Of a stretch of DNA of 64,000 nucleotides, positions 43,703 through 52,744 are shown one piece after another. The stretch comes from Streptomyces chrestomyceticus JCM 4735 (GTDB taxonomy: Bacteria > Actinomycetota > Actinomycetes > Streptomycetales > Streptomycetaceae), in assembly GCF_003865135.1 (NCBI RefSeq), contig NZ_BHZC01000001.1:1178001-1242000 (forward strand). The letters are read 5' to 3'. Made by a program: the position numbers and the translations under genes. Position 1 is the stretch's first letter. Every line of letters starts with the position of its first letter. The notes beneath the pieces were generated by a model. That model was not told where the DNA came from, did not search any database, and worked only from the letters and a program-made list of their open reading frames with translations.

Positions 43703-44461
43703 TTGTCGGAATGGCTGGTCCTGGCCATCGCGATCGCCGCCGTCTGCGCCGTCGTGCTGACCATCACGGTCCTCAAGCAGCGCCGTATCGGGGAGGACGA
43801 CGACCCATCCGAGACGCCCGACGTCATCGAGTACATGACGATGATGGTGGGGGTGGTCTACGCGATCGTCCTCGGCCTCGCCATCGCCGGGGTCTGGGAG
43901 GCCCGCGGCGCCGCCGGGGACACCGTACGGACCGAGGCGCAGGCCCTGCACGAGGTCAGCGAACGGGTGCGGGTCTACCCGGAGGCCACCCGGGACCGCA
44001 TCCGGGCGGACGTCGACGCGTATGTCTCGTACGTCGTCCACAAGGAGTGGCCGGCCATGGCCGAGCGGGGGGAGGTCACCGAGCGGGGCGGTGAACTGCT
44101 GGACAAGGTACGGGCCGATGTGACCGACTACCGGCCGCGCGACGATTACGAGTCGCAGTCCTACCAGCCGCTGCTCGACCAGATCGCGGCGGCGGACGAC
44201 GCCCGCAACGCGCGGGCGGACAGCATCGATCCGACCCTGCCGCCGGTGGTCTGGTTCGGCCTGATCACCGGAGCCGTGATCACCATCGGGCTGATCTTCA
44301 CCCTCCAGATCCGCCGGTCGGCGCGCGAGTTGCTGATGGCCGCTCTCTTCAGCGCGCTGATCGCCTTCCTGCTCTTCCTCGTCTGGGACTTCGACGCGCC
44401 GTTCAGCCGGGGCATCACGACCGCCGCCGATCCGTTCACGGACCTCTTCCCGGATGTGTGA
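43703..44461 (+). CDS. DUF4239-like (bestrophin-like) membrane protein
   Basis: 252 residues from TTG 43703, with AGGAGG seven bases upstream. Membrane segments lie near residues 4-24 and 45-66, and two more at the C-terminus (PVVWFGLITGAVITIGLIFT and LMAALFSALIAFLLFLVW). The charged soluble middle part (VRTEAQALHEVSERVRVYPE) fits the DUF4239 topology. It is close behind the proline-rich protein and likely co-transcribed. Function unknown. Confidence 0.8.
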   Translation: MSEWLVLAIAIAAVCAVVLTITVLKQRRIGEDDDPSETPDVIEYMTMMVGVVYAIVLGLAIAGVWEARGAAGDTVRTEAQALHEVSERVRVYPEATRDRIRADVDAYVSYVVHKEWPAMAERGEVTERGGELLDKVRADVTDYRPRDDYESQSYQPLLDQIAAADDARNARADSIDPTLPPVVWFGLITGAVITIGLIFTLQIRRSARELLMAALFSALIAFLLFLVWDFDAPFSRGITTAADPFTDLFPDV

Positions 44462-44544
44462 GGCATGCGCGAGGCACCCGTACGGGCGCCGGGGCCCGGG
44501 TAATTCCGGCGACGGCCGCGATCACCCCGTGCGACCATGCGCGC

Positions 44545-45588
44545 ATGGCGAAGGAACTGCCGTTCACAGCAGCTCTGCGGGACCGACTCGGCCCGGCCCG
44601 TCACCCGGTGCGGCTGGGCAGCAGCCCGCGGTCCAGGGTGTGGCGGGTCGAGCTGAACGGCGTACCCGCGGTGGTCAAACAGGCCGTGGAAAGCGCGGAC
44701 GCCGAGGAGCGGTACGCCCGTGAGGTGGCCGCGCTGCGGCTGGCCGCACGGGTGACGCCGCCCGTGGTGCCGCGGCTGCTCGGCACCGACCCGGACGAGC
44801 GGGTCCTGGTGCTGGAGCACGTCGAGCACCGGCGGCCGTCGCCCGACTGGGTGGTCGGCTACGCGGCGGCGCTGGCCCGCCTGCACGCGGCCACCGTGTC
44901 CGAACCGGCGGACGGCCTGCCCCTGCCCGCCTGGCGGGGCCCGGACGCCGCGGACATCGACTCCTTCCTGGCTCTCGCCGACCAGCTCGCGGTACCGGTG
45001 CCGGACGGGACGGACACCGAACTCAAGGCGCTGCTGCGTCGGCTCGGCGCCGCGCCCGGCGGCGCGCTGCTGCACGGCGACCCGTGCCCCGGCAACGACC
45101 TGCACACCCCGGACGGCATCCGGTTCATCGACTTCGAGCAGTCCTCCCTGGGCAACGGTCTCACCGAACTCGCCTATCTGCGCATGGGTTTCCCGACCTG
45201 CTGGTGCGTCACGGACACGCCCGGGCCGCTGCTGCGCGAGGCGGAAGCCGCGTACGGGGCGGCCTGGGAGGCGGCGGCCGGCGGCGCGCCGCCCGGTGAT
45301 CTCGTCGACGCGTGCGCGGGCTGGCTGATCCGGGGCGACGCGCTGGTCCAGCGCGCCCACCGCGGTACCGCCGACCAGCTCGCCCGGCTCCCGGAGGAAG
45401 ACTGGGAGTGGGGCACCGTCACCGCGCGGCAGCGGCTCGCGTACCGGCTCGGTGTCGTCGCCCGGCTCACCGCCGGCCGCGACGACCTGCACGGCCTCGG
45501 CCGTCTCGCCGGTGCGCTGCGCGAGCGGATGCTCGGCCGCTGGCCCGCCCTCACGACACCGCCCCGCGAGCGCCCCGAGGACGACTGA
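44545..45588 (+). CDS. Aminoglycoside phosphotransferase (APH)-like kinase
   Basis: 347 residues of the protein-kinase-like APH fold: AVVKQAVES is the ATP-lysine region, LLHGDPCPGN the catalytic loop (HGDx4N), and RFIDFEQSS the Mg-binding Asp. It has no resistance-specific features; such proteins phosphorylate diverse small molecules. It stands between a membrane protein and a phospholipase. Confidence 0.82.
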   Translation: MAKELPFTAALRDRLGPARHPVRLGSSPRSRVWRVELNGVPAVVKQAVESADAEERYAREVAALRLAARVTPPVVPRLLGTDPDERVLVLEHVEHRRPSPDWVVGYAAALARLHAATVSEPADGLPLPAWRGPDAADIDSFLALADQLAVPVPDGTDTELKALLRRLGAAPGGALLHGDPCPGNDLHTPDGIRFIDFEQSSLGNGLTELAYLRMGFPTCWCVTDTPGPLLREAEAAYGAAWEAAAGGAPPGDLVDACAGWLIRGDALVQRAHRGTADQLARLPEEDWEWGTVTARQRLAYRLGVVARLTAGRDDLHGLGRLAGALRERMLGRWPALTTPPRERPEDD

Positions 45589-45730
45589 CGGCCGTACGGG
45601 GAGCGGGCGTCGCGGCCTTCTCCGTGCGTTCGCACTGCCGCCTGTTCAGCGTCGCGTTCCTGTGCTTCGATGCTGCCGATCATCTGTTCGCGCAGGGGCG
45701 GCAGAGCGGCGGAGAGACCGGGGTGGACGG

Positions 45731-46642
45731 ATGGACCGGCGGGGAATCCTGAAGGGGATGGCGGCGGTGTCGGCCGCGGGCGTGCTGGCGGGAGCCGGGG
45801 GCGGGCAGTCCGTCGCGGCACCGGCCGCCGGACGGGCGACCGGGCGGTCCCGGCGCGCCGCGTCCGTACAGGACTGGATGTCGGCCCTGCCGGACCGTAC
45901 GGCGATGCAGCGGCTCTCCATACCGGGCACGCACGACTCCGGAGCGCGGTTCGGCGGCCCCTGGGTCGTCTGCCAGAACACCACCATCGCCCAGCAGTTG
46001 GACAGCGGCATCCGCTTCCTGGACATACGCTGCCGGGCCATCGACTCGGCCTTCGCGATCCATCACGGCGCGTTCTACCAGAACCTGATGTTCGGCGACG
46101 TGCTGGTGGCGTGCCGGGCGTTCCTCCAAGCGCATCCGTCGGAGACCGTGCTGATGCGCGTCAAGCAGGAGTACTCCGAGGAGAGCGCGGCGGAGTTCCG
46201 GCGGATCTTCGACATCTACCTGGACGGCAAGGGCTGGCGGTCGCTGTTCCGGCTGGACGGCACGCTGCCCTCCCTCGGGCAGGCCCGCGGCAAGGTCGTG
46301 CTGCTGGGCGACTCCGACGGGCTGCCGGGCGTGCGGTACGCCGATCCGCGCGTCTTCGACATCCAGGACGACTACATGGCCGAGCCGCTGCGCAAGTACC
46401 CGCTGATCGAGGGGCAGTTCCGCAAGGCCGTCAGGGAACCCGGCAAGCTGTTCATGAACTACGTGAGCACCGCCGCGCTGCTGCCCCCGCGTTCCAACGC
46501 GGACCGGCTCAACTCGCAGGTGAAGAACTTCCTGAACGGCGCGGAGGCGCGCGGGTGGACGGGGCTGGGCATCATCCCGATGGACTTCCCCAACGAAGCG
46601 GGCCTGGCCGAGACGCTGATCCGGCACAACACGGGAGTGTGA
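45731..46642 (+). CDS. Tat-exported phosphatidylinositol-specific phospholipase C-like protein
   Basis: 303 residues. The N-terminus MDRRGILKGMAAVSAAGVLA is a twin-arginine signal. PLC X-domain residues are present: His in LSIPGTHDSGARF and His in AIHHGAFYQNLMFGDVL, plus FLDIRCR and NYVSTAAL. It should cleave phosphoinositol lipids outside the cell without calcium. It is followed closely by a secreted esterase, with which it probably forms an operon. Confidence 0.88.
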   Translation: MDRRGILKGMAAVSAAGVLAGAGGGQSVAAPAAGRATGRSRRAASVQDWMSALPDRTAMQRLSIPGTHDSGARFGGPWVVCQNTTIAQQLDSGIRFLDIRCRAIDSAFAIHHGAFYQNLMFGDVLVACRAFLQAHPSETVLMRVKQEYSEESAAEFRRIFDIYLDGKGWRSLFRLDGTLPSLGQARGKVVLLGDSDGLPGVRYADPRVFDIQDDYMAEPLRKYPLIEGQFRKAVREPGKLFMNYVSTAALLPPRSNADRLNSQVKNFLNGAEARGWTGLGIIPMDFPNEAGLAETLIRHNTGV

Positions 46643-46644
46643 TC

Positions 46645-47790
46645 ATGCGGCTGCGACGACTCCCCCGCGGTCGCGGGCCGCGGCGCGCGGGCTGGGCGGG
46701 CCTGGCGCTGGCTCTGCTGCTGCCGTTCCTCGCGGTCCCGGCGACAGGGCAGCCCGCGTACGCGACGGACGGCCCCGCGAGCGACCCGGCGCGCAGCCAG
46801 ACCCGCAACCCGGCCCGCGTCGTCGCCGAGGTACCGGTCGGCGACCGGATGCTCGACCTCGGTATCGCGTCCCCCTCGACCGACGCACCGGTGAAGTGGG
46901 TACGGCTGCTGCTGCCGAAGGGCTGGTCGAAGAACGCCTCCCGTACGTGGCCGGTGCTGTGGCTGCTGCACGGCGGTGGCGGCAACCACAAGGACTGGAC
47001 CGCCAACACCCATGTCGAGCAACTGGCCGCCGACCGCGATGTCCTGGTCGTCATGCCGGAGACCAGCGGCTGCAGCAGTTACAGCAACTGGTACAACGGC
47101 GGGGCGTGGGGCTCCCCGGCCTGGGAGACCTACCTCCTCGACGAACTGCGCCCGCTGCTGGAGCGTGACTACCGGGCCGGCACGGCGCGGGCCGTCGCCG
47201 GTCTGTCGATGGGCGGGCTCGGCGCGCTGAAGTTCACCGCGGCGCGCCCCGGCATGTTCCGTGCCGCCGCCTCGTACAGCGGCGCCGTCCATCCGCTGTA
47301 CCGGTCGCCCGACGGCGGCTTCTCCGGGCCGGACGCCGTCAAGCTGGGCGCGCTGACCTGCCTCGTGGACTGGAAGCGCCTCTGGGGCGAGCCGGGTCAC
47401 CCGTTCGACACGGACGACCCGGCCGACCTGCGCCAGCAGTGGCTGTGGAAGCGCAACAGCCCGCTGGAGCAGGCGGCCTCGCTGCGCGGCACCCCGCTGT
47501 ACCTGTCGTACGGGGACGGGACGACCGATGGCGGGCCGGGCTGGTCGTGGGGCGACGGCGACCGCCCGCCCACGCCGTCTCCCGCCCGCTGCACCGACCC
47601 GCCCGTGCACGGCACCCAGGACCCGGTCGAGCGGACGGTGTACGGAATGAACCAGGAGCTGCGCGGCAAGCTGGCCCAACTGGGTATCCCGGCGACCGTG
47701 TGCGCTTCCAAGGGCGGGCACACCTGGCCGTACTGGGAGCGTGAGCTGGTGGCGTCGTTCCCGATGCTGATGCGTGCGCTCGGCGCCTGA
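46645..47790 (+). CDS. Secreted alpha/beta esterase, Ag85/esterase D-like
   Basis: 381 residues with an Arg-rich n-region and hydrophobic signal (GLALALLLPFLAVPATG). LLHGGGGNHKDWT, the nucleophile elbow GLSMGGLGALKF (Ser) and SKGGHTWPYWEREL (His) define the esterase D/antigen-85 family. The start ATG 46645 follows the phospholipase stop by two bases. Export and lipid- or ester-directed action are likely; mycolyl transfer is not expected in Streptomyces. Confidence 0.88.
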   Translation: MRLRRLPRGRGPRRAGWAGLALALLLPFLAVPATGQPAYATDGPASDPARSQTRNPARVVAEVPVGDRMLDLGIASPSTDAPVKWVRLLLPKGWSKNASRTWPVLWLLHGGGGNHKDWTANTHVEQLAADRDVLVVMPETSGCSSYSNWYNGGAWGSPAWETYLLDELRPLLERDYRAGTARAVAGLSMGGLGALKFTAARPGMFRAAASYSGAVHPLYRSPDGGFSGPDAVKLGALTCLVDWKRLWGEPGHPFDTDDPADLRQQWLWKRNSPLEQAASLRGTPLYLSYGDGTTDGGPGWSWGDGDRPPTPSPARCTDPPVHGTQDPVERTVYGMNQELRGKLAQLGIPATVCASKGGHTWPYWERELVASFPMLMRALGA

Positions 47791-47838
47791 GCTGCGGAGC
47801 GGTGGCGGCGGGGCGGCGGGAACATCGCCCGGGAACCG

Positions 47839-47844
47839 TATGAT
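47839..47844 (+). promoter_or_regulatory. Candidate -10 element for a leaderless protease transcript
   Basis: TATGAT ends six bases before the GTG start at 47851, the spacing expected when transcription begins at the start codon. No clear ribosome site precedes the GTG. No strong -35 hexamer was seen. Confidence 0.45.
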
Positions 47845-47850
47845 CGGCTG

Positions 47851-48891
47851 GTGAGTACGACCGAGCGCGACCGCGCCCCGTGGTCCCAGGCCCCTGGCGG
47901 GCCGCGCAGACGCCGCCGGACCGCCGCCGCCCTCGGTCTGTGCGCCGCGCTGACCTTGACCTGCGCGGGCACGGTGCTGGCCGTACGCTCCTTCACCCAC
48001 GGCGGCCATCTCGCCTCCGGCGACCCGGCCACGGGCTCGTACACCGAGGAAGCGGCCGACGGGGACGCGGCGGCCGGCGCGCTGCTCTCCGGCCCGTACA
48101 CGGAACGCCCCGCTCCGCCTCGCGTCGCCACCCACGCGGCGGCGGGAGGGGCAGCGCAGTCCGTCGGAGCTGCCGCCGCCCCGCCTGCGAAGGCGGCCGG
48201 CCTGCCGGTCTCCCGCCCCCTCGAAGCCACCCCGGCCGCCGTCTCCCCCGCCGTCGGCCCGCTCTTCTCGCCGGGCGGCGACGGCGACGCCGACCACCAC
48301 TGCACCGCGAGCGTGGTGCACTCCCCGGCAGGCGACCTGCTCGTCACCGCGGCGCACTGCGTCTACGACCGGGGCTTCCGTACGAACCTCGTCTTCGCGC
48401 CCGGGTACCACGACGGCGTCCTGCCGTACGGCGTGTGGGTGCCGGCCCGTATCGACGTCGATCCACGCTGGGCGGACGGCCACGACGACGCGCACGACGT
48501 GGCGTTCGTGCGGGTGCGCCGCCCGCACGGCAGCGGGCCCGGCGCGCAGCGGATCGAGGAGCTGACCGGCGCCGAGCGGATCCGCTTCGCCCCGCCCGCC
48601 GGCCTGCCGACCCGGACCGTCGGCTATCCCGACGACCGGGAGACGCCCGTCGGCTGCCAGAACACCACCACCGCGCTCCCCGGCCAGCTCCGTTTCGACT
48701 GCGCCGGATTCCCCAACGGGACCAGCGGCGGCCCGCTGCTCACCGGCATCGACCCGGACACCGGTCTGGGCACGGTGACCGGCGTCATCGGCGGCCTGGA
48801 CGAGGGCGGCGACGACGCGACCTCGTACAGCAGTTGGTTCGGCCCGGACATCGCCGAACTGTACCGGCGCGCCACCGCGGAACGGGTCTGA
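47851..48891 (+). CDS. Secreted or membrane-anchored trypsin-like serine protease
   Basis: 346 residues. A basic start, then membrane helix or uncleaved signal (AAALGLCAALTLTCAGTVLA), a 90-residue Ala/Pro-rich linker, and the protease domain. The triad is His in LLVTAAHCVYD, Asp in DDAHDVAFVRV and Ser in FPNGTSGGPLL. Cys pairs HHCTAS/AAHC and GCQN/FDCAG flank the active site. Probably leaderless (see the -10 element). Confidence 0.88.
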   Translation: MSTTERDRAPWSQAPGGPRRRRRTAAALGLCAALTLTCAGTVLAVRSFTHGGHLASGDPATGSYTEEAADGDAAAGALLSGPYTERPAPPRVATHAAAGGAAQSVGAAAAPPAKAAGLPVSRPLEATPAAVSPAVGPLFSPGGDGDADHHCTASVVHSPAGDLLVTAAHCVYDRGFRTNLVFAPGYHDGVLPYGVWVPARIDVDPRWADGHDDAHDVAFVRVRRPHGSGPGAQRIEELTGAERIRFAPPAGLPTRTVGYPDDRETPVGCQNTTTALPGQLRFDCAGFPNGTSGGPLLTGIDPDTGLGTVTGVIGGLDEGGDDATSYSSWFGPDIAELYRRATAERV

Positions 48892-48910
48892 GGCGGCGCG
48901 CCCGTACGCG

Positions 48911-49945
48911 CTACTTGCCGCGCGGCACCACGGTCTTGAGGACCTTCGGCAGCGGGTACCAGTCGGCGGTCGCGATGCTGCCGTGGGCGGCGGCGAGCTG
49001 GTTCAGCCGGGCGAGGGCCTGGGCCTCGGTCGGCCTGGTGCCGTCGATGACCGGGGGCACCTGGTGCGCGTCCGTCATGATCAGGAGGTAGTGGCGACTG
49101 TCGTACCAGGCGGTGTCCACGCCGTCCTTCAGGTACGTCGCGGCGTCGCCGTCGAAGACCACGAACCAGGGGCGCAGCGCCGCGTCGGCGTAGCGGGTGC
49201 GCGGGTCGCCCTTGGCGGCGCCGTGCACCGCGGGGAAGGCGGTGGACTGCGCGAGTTTGCCCTGGGCGGCGAGGTTCTTCAGGTGGATGGCGTACTCGCG
49301 GTCGGTCCACAGCTTGTCGAGGGGGTTCTTCTCCTCGACCGTGCCCGGTATGAGCTCGAAGAGGAACTTGCCGTTCAGCGCGGAGCGGGCGGGCCAGCCG
49401 TCCGCGCGTACGGCCTCGTCCAGGTCGCGGTGGCCGGCGGCCAGGTCGCCGGGCCCGTACACCGCGTCGCCGAGCTTGGCGCGGACCAGCGCGTCGAAGG
49501 CGGCCGGGCCCCGGCCGCCCTTGTCGTTGAAGCCGTCCTTCATCTCGACCTTGACCATGACGGGCCGGTGGCCGGGGTTGGCGTCGTGCCACGCCTTCAT
49601 GTCGGCGAGGCAGCCGCCGAGGTCCTGGTCGCGCTTCTTGGTGCGCAGCTCGCCCGCTGTGGCGGCGTTGACGCAGTTGCTGTTGTTGCCGAACGGGTTG
49701 CTGTGCGAGACCCGCCATGACTTGCCGACCGCGTTGGTCCAGACGTCCAGTTCGACGAGGCCCGCGCCGGAGTCCAACGCGTCGGCGAAGTAAGGGTACT
49801 TGCTCTTCTCGTAGGCGTTGTGGACGCCGACGGACGTGGTGGCTCCGTACGATCCGGCGGGCTGTGCCGCGCCGGCCGGGCTCCCGGCCGCCAGCACCAC
49901 CGCCGCGGCGACCGCCGCCGCTCCCGCGCACCGTGTTCTGCTCAT
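48911..49945 (-). CDS. Secreted PI-phospholipase C-like protein, Streptomyces calcium-dependent type
   Basis: 344 residues with a signal peptide cleaved near GSPAGAAQP. SVGVHNAYEKSKYPYFADAL, LVELDVWTN and WRVSHSNPFGNNSNC match the small calcium-dependent PI-PLC family typified by Streptomyces antibioticus. It is unrelated in close sequence to the Tat-exported PLC at 45.7 kb. Convergent with the protease across 19 bases. Confidence 0.85.
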   Translation of the reverse strand: MSRTRCAGAAAVAAAVVLAAGSPAGAAQPAGSYGATTSVGVHNAYEKSKYPYFADALDSGAGLVELDVWTNAVGKSWRVSHSNPFGNNSNCVNAATAGELRTKKRDQDLGGCLADMKAWHDANPGHRPVMVKVEMKDGFNDKGGRGPAAFDALVRAKLGDAVYGPGDLAAGHRDLDEAVRADGWPARSALNGKFLFELIPGTVEEKNPLDKLWTDREYAIHLKNLAAQGKLAQSTAFPAVHGAAKGDPRTRYADAALRPWFVVFDGDAATYLKDGVDTAWYDSRHYLLIMTDAHQVPPVIDGTRPTEAQALARLNQLAAAHGSIATADWYPLPKVLKTVVPRGK

Positions 49946-50176
49946 GGGCCCCCGCTTTCACTCCACTGGCCCCGGCAGCCCCCTGTGGCTCCGGAATTAC
50001 CAGCCCCTCCGGTCGAAGCAGCAGCGTACGGGAGTTGACGGGTGGTCCGGCCACCGGGTGGGTACGCGGGCCGGGAAACGCCGTTACGGACGAGCAAACC
50101 AGGACGGGAGGAAGATGTACGGCATCGTGGACACCGTGGACACACCTCTGCACGACACGACGTCCGGGAGGCGGTC

Positions 50177-50824
50177 ATGAGCGGCGAGCGCGCCCGCGTC
50201 CGGGCCCTGCTGGAGACCTACGGCCGGACCTATGCCGACGAGGCCGGAATCCGCCTGAAGGACACACCGCAGCCGCTGTACCAGCTATTGGTGCTCTCCT
50301 GCCTGCTCAGCGCCCGCATCCAGGCGAACATCGCGGTGGCGGCGAGCCGCGCGCTGTCCGACGCGGGACTTCGGACCGCGCGGCGGATGAAGGACGCGAC
50401 CTGGCAGCAGCGGGTGGACGCCCTCGGCGAGGGCGGATACCGGCGCTACGACGAACGCACCGCGACCCAACTGGGCGACGGCGCGGAGCTGTTGCTCGAC
50501 TCGTACGGCGGCGACCCGCGGCGGATACGGGACGCGGCGGACGGCGACACGGACCGGCTGCGCAAGCTGCTGCGCGAGGTCCCCGGCCTCGGGCCGGCCG
50601 GCGTCGACATCTTCCTGCGGGAAGCCCAGGCCGTGTGGCCCGAGCTGAAGCCGCACCTGGACGCCAAGGCACTGCAGGGCGCGGAGCGCGTCGGACTGCC
50701 GACCGCACCCGACGCGCTGCTCAAGGCCGCCGGGAAGGAGACGGAGCCCGCCGTGCTGGCGGCGGCGCTGGTGCGTGCGGCGCTCGACAAGAAGGGTGCG
50801 GAGGAGATCCGTAAGGCGAAGTGA
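50177..50824 (+). CDS. Endonuclease III-like (HhH-GPD) protein
   Basis: 215 residues. The helix-hairpin-helix region (LLREVPGLGPAGVDIFLREA) and N-terminal YQLLVLSCLLSARIQANIA match the endonuclease III family. The catalytic Lys of bifunctional glycosylases and the C-terminal iron-sulfur Cys cluster are absent, so it is probably a monofunctional or degenerate member. GGGAGGCGGTC precedes the ATG. Function is unproven. Confidence 0.75.
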   Translation: MSGERARVRALLETYGRTYADEAGIRLKDTPQPLYQLLVLSCLLSARIQANIAVAASRALSDAGLRTARRMKDATWQQRVDALGEGGYRRYDERTATQLGDGAELLLDSYGGDPRRIRDAADGDTDRLRKLLREVPGLGPAGVDIFLREAQAVWPELKPHLDAKALQGAERVGLPTAPDALLKAAGKETEPAVLAAALVRAALDKKGAEEIRKAK

Positions 50825-50833
50825 GGGACCGCG

Positions 50834-50866
50834 TCCGGCAGCCCCGCACAGAGCGGGGCTGCCGGA
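50834..50866. terminator. Perfect 14-bp bidirectional terminator
   Basis: TCCGGCAGCCCCGC (50834-50847), loop ACAGA, GCGGGGCTGCCGGA (50853-50866). It separates the endonuclease III-like gene from the convergent transketolase and begins ten bases after the former's stop. Confidence 0.85.
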
Positions 50867-50875
50867 TCGCAAGGG

Positions 50876-52744
50876 TCACGGTGTCGAGGTGAGCAGCCCC
50901 CTGGCCGTCGCCGCGATCGCCTGGGCGTCGATGCCCGCCGCGCGCAACTGCTCCTCCGGGGACGCCGACCCGGGCATGGTGCGGACCGCGAGCCGGGCCA
51001 GGCGCGGTACGGGGCGGCCGTCGGTGAAGGCGTCCAGCACCGCGTCGCCGAGGCCGCCCTCGGGGTGGTGGTCCTCCACCGTGATGATCCGCCCGGTGAC
51101 GTCGGCGGCCTCCCGCAGCGTCGGCAGGTCCACCGGCTTGAGGGAGTACAGGTCGATGACGCGGGCGGGCACGCCCTCCTCGGCCAGCGTGTCGGCGGCG
51201 GCCAGCGCCTCGTGGACGGTGACCCCGGCGGCCACCAGGGTGACCCGGTCCTCAGGGGTGGCCCGCAGCGTCTTGCTGCCGCCGATCGGGAATTCCTCCC
51301 CCGGCCCGTAGATGACGGGGCTCTCGCCGCGGGACGTGCGCAGGTAGCGGATGCCGCTCGCGTCGGCCATGGCGGCGGTCAGGCGGGCCGCCTGGTTGGC
51401 GTCGCACGGGTACAGCACGGTGCTGCCGTGCACGGCACGGAACGCGGCCAGGTCCTCCAGGCCCATCTGCGAGGGGCCGTCCTCGCCGATGGCGACGCCC
51501 GCGTGCGATCCGACGAGGTTGAGGTCGGCCCGGCTGACCGCGGCCATCCGGACGAAGTCGTAGGCGCGGCTGAGGAACGCGGCGAAGGTGGTGGCGTACG
51601 GCACCCAGCCGCGCACCTGCATGCCGACCGCGGCGGCCACCATCTGCTGCTCGGCGATGTAGCACTGGAAGTACCGGTCGGGGTGGGCGTCGCCGAACAT
51701 CTGGGCGCGGGTGGAGTCGCCGACCTCGCCGTCCAGCGCCACCACGTCCTCGCGGGCCGCGCCGAGCGCGGCGAGCGCCTCGCCGAAGGCGTTGCGGGTG
51801 GCGACGGAGTCACCGACCTTGTAGTCCGGCAGTTCGGGCGTGCCGCCGCCGGTCCGCGGGCGCGGCGCGGCCTCGCGCGGCGGCTGCACCCTCACGTGCA
51901 GGTCACGGACGCCGCCCAGCTCCTCGATCGCCTCCGCGGCGTCCTTGAGCGGCTTGCCGTGCTTGCCTTCCTGGTCGGCCACCTCGCGTACGCCCTGGCC
52001 CTTGCGGGTCTTCGCGATGATCGCGGTGGGCCGGTCCGTGGTGGCGGCCGCCTCGGCGTACGCGCGGTCCACGGCGGCCACGTCGTGGCCGTCCACCTCG
52101 ATGGTGTGCCAGTCGAAGGACCGGATACGGCGGGCGTAGGCGTCCAGGTCCCAGCCGTGCCGGGTGGCGCCGCGCTGGCCGAGCCGGTTCACGTCGATGA
52201 TCGCGGTGAGGTTGGCCAGCTTCTCGTACCCGGCGTGCTCGAACGCCTCCCACATCGAGCCCTCGGCCATCTCGCTGTCGCCGCACACCACCCATACGCG
52301 GTACGGGACGCGGTCGAGGTCGCGGCCCGCCAGCGCGACACCGACACCGAAGGGCAGGCCCTGGCCGAGCGAGCCGGTGGCCACGTCCACCCACGGGATG
52401 CGCGGGGTGGGGTGCCCCTCCAGCAGGCTGCCGTTCTTGCGGAAGGTCAGCAGTTGCTCGTCGGTGAGGGCCCCGGGCGCCTTGCCCATGGCGTACACCA
52501 GGGGCGAGGCGTGTCCCTTGGAGAAGATCAGGTGGTCGTTGCCGGGGTTCTCGGGGTCGTCGAAGTCGTAGCGCAGATGGGCGTCGAGCAGGACGGCGGC
52601 CAGGTCGGCCGCGGACATCGAGGAGGTCGGGTGGCCGGAGCCGGCGGCGTCGGCGGCGCGTACGGAGTCGACGCGGAGCTGCTGTCCCAGCTCGCGCAGC
52701 CGGTCGTACCGGGCGTCGGTGTCCGGAGTGTTCTGCGTGGTCAT
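50876..52744 (-). CDS. Transketolase, short actinobacterial type
   Basis: 622 residues. The TPP motif is VCGDSEMAEGSMWEAFEHAG then DVNRLGQ, substrate residues are in GHASPLVYAMGKAPG and GSGHPTSSMS, and the second half has DGEVGDSTRAQMF and AEQQMVAAAVGMQVRGW. This shorter form resembles animal and archaeal-type transketolases, not the 660-690-residue bacterial tkt, so it may be a paralogue of the pentose phosphate enzyme. ATG 52744 overlaps the upstream flavoprotein stop as TGATG. Confidence 0.9.
   Translation of the reverse strand: MTTQNTPDTDARYDRLRELGQQLRVDSVRAADAAGSGHPTSSMSAADLAAVLLDAHLRYDFDDPENPGNDHLIFSKGHASPLVYAMGKAPGALTDEQLLTFRKNGSLLEGHPTPRIPWVDVATGSLGQGLPFGVGVALAGRDLDRVPYRVWVVCGDSEMAEGSMWEAFEHAGYEKLANLTAIIDVNRLGQRGATRHGWDLDAYARRIRSFDWHTIEVDGHDVAAVDRAYAEAAATTDRPTAIIAKTRKGQGVREVADQEGKHGKPLKDAAEAIEELGGVRDLHVRVQPPREAAPRPRTGGGTPELPDYKVGDSVATRNAFGEALAALGAAREDVVALDGEVGDSTRAQMFGDAHPDRYFQCYIAEQQMVAAAVGMQVRGWVPYATTFAAFLSRAYDFVRMAAVSRADLNLVGSHAGVAIGEDGPSQMGLEDLAAFRAVHGSTVLYPCDANQAARLTAAMADASGIRYLRTSRGESPVIYGPGEEFPIGGSKTLRATPEDRVTLVAAGVTVHEALAAADTLAEEGVPARVIDLYSLKPVDLPTLREAADVTGRIITVEDHHPEGGLGDAVLDAFTDGRPVPRLARLAVRTMPGSASPEEQLRAAGIDAQAIAATARGLLTSTP

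Noticed and set aside
43165..44094. Plus-strand frame through the proline-rich region and DUF4239-like gene
   Set aside because: His/Arg-rich third frame; the two other frames carry the membrane segments and stalk.
44545..45588. Aminoglycoside resistance gene
   Set aside because: Only the general APH kinase motifs are present; no resistance-specific features or context.
50177..50824. Active bifunctional endonuclease III (nth)
   Set aside because: The iron-sulfur Cys cluster and catalytic Lys region are missing, so only a family-level call is made.
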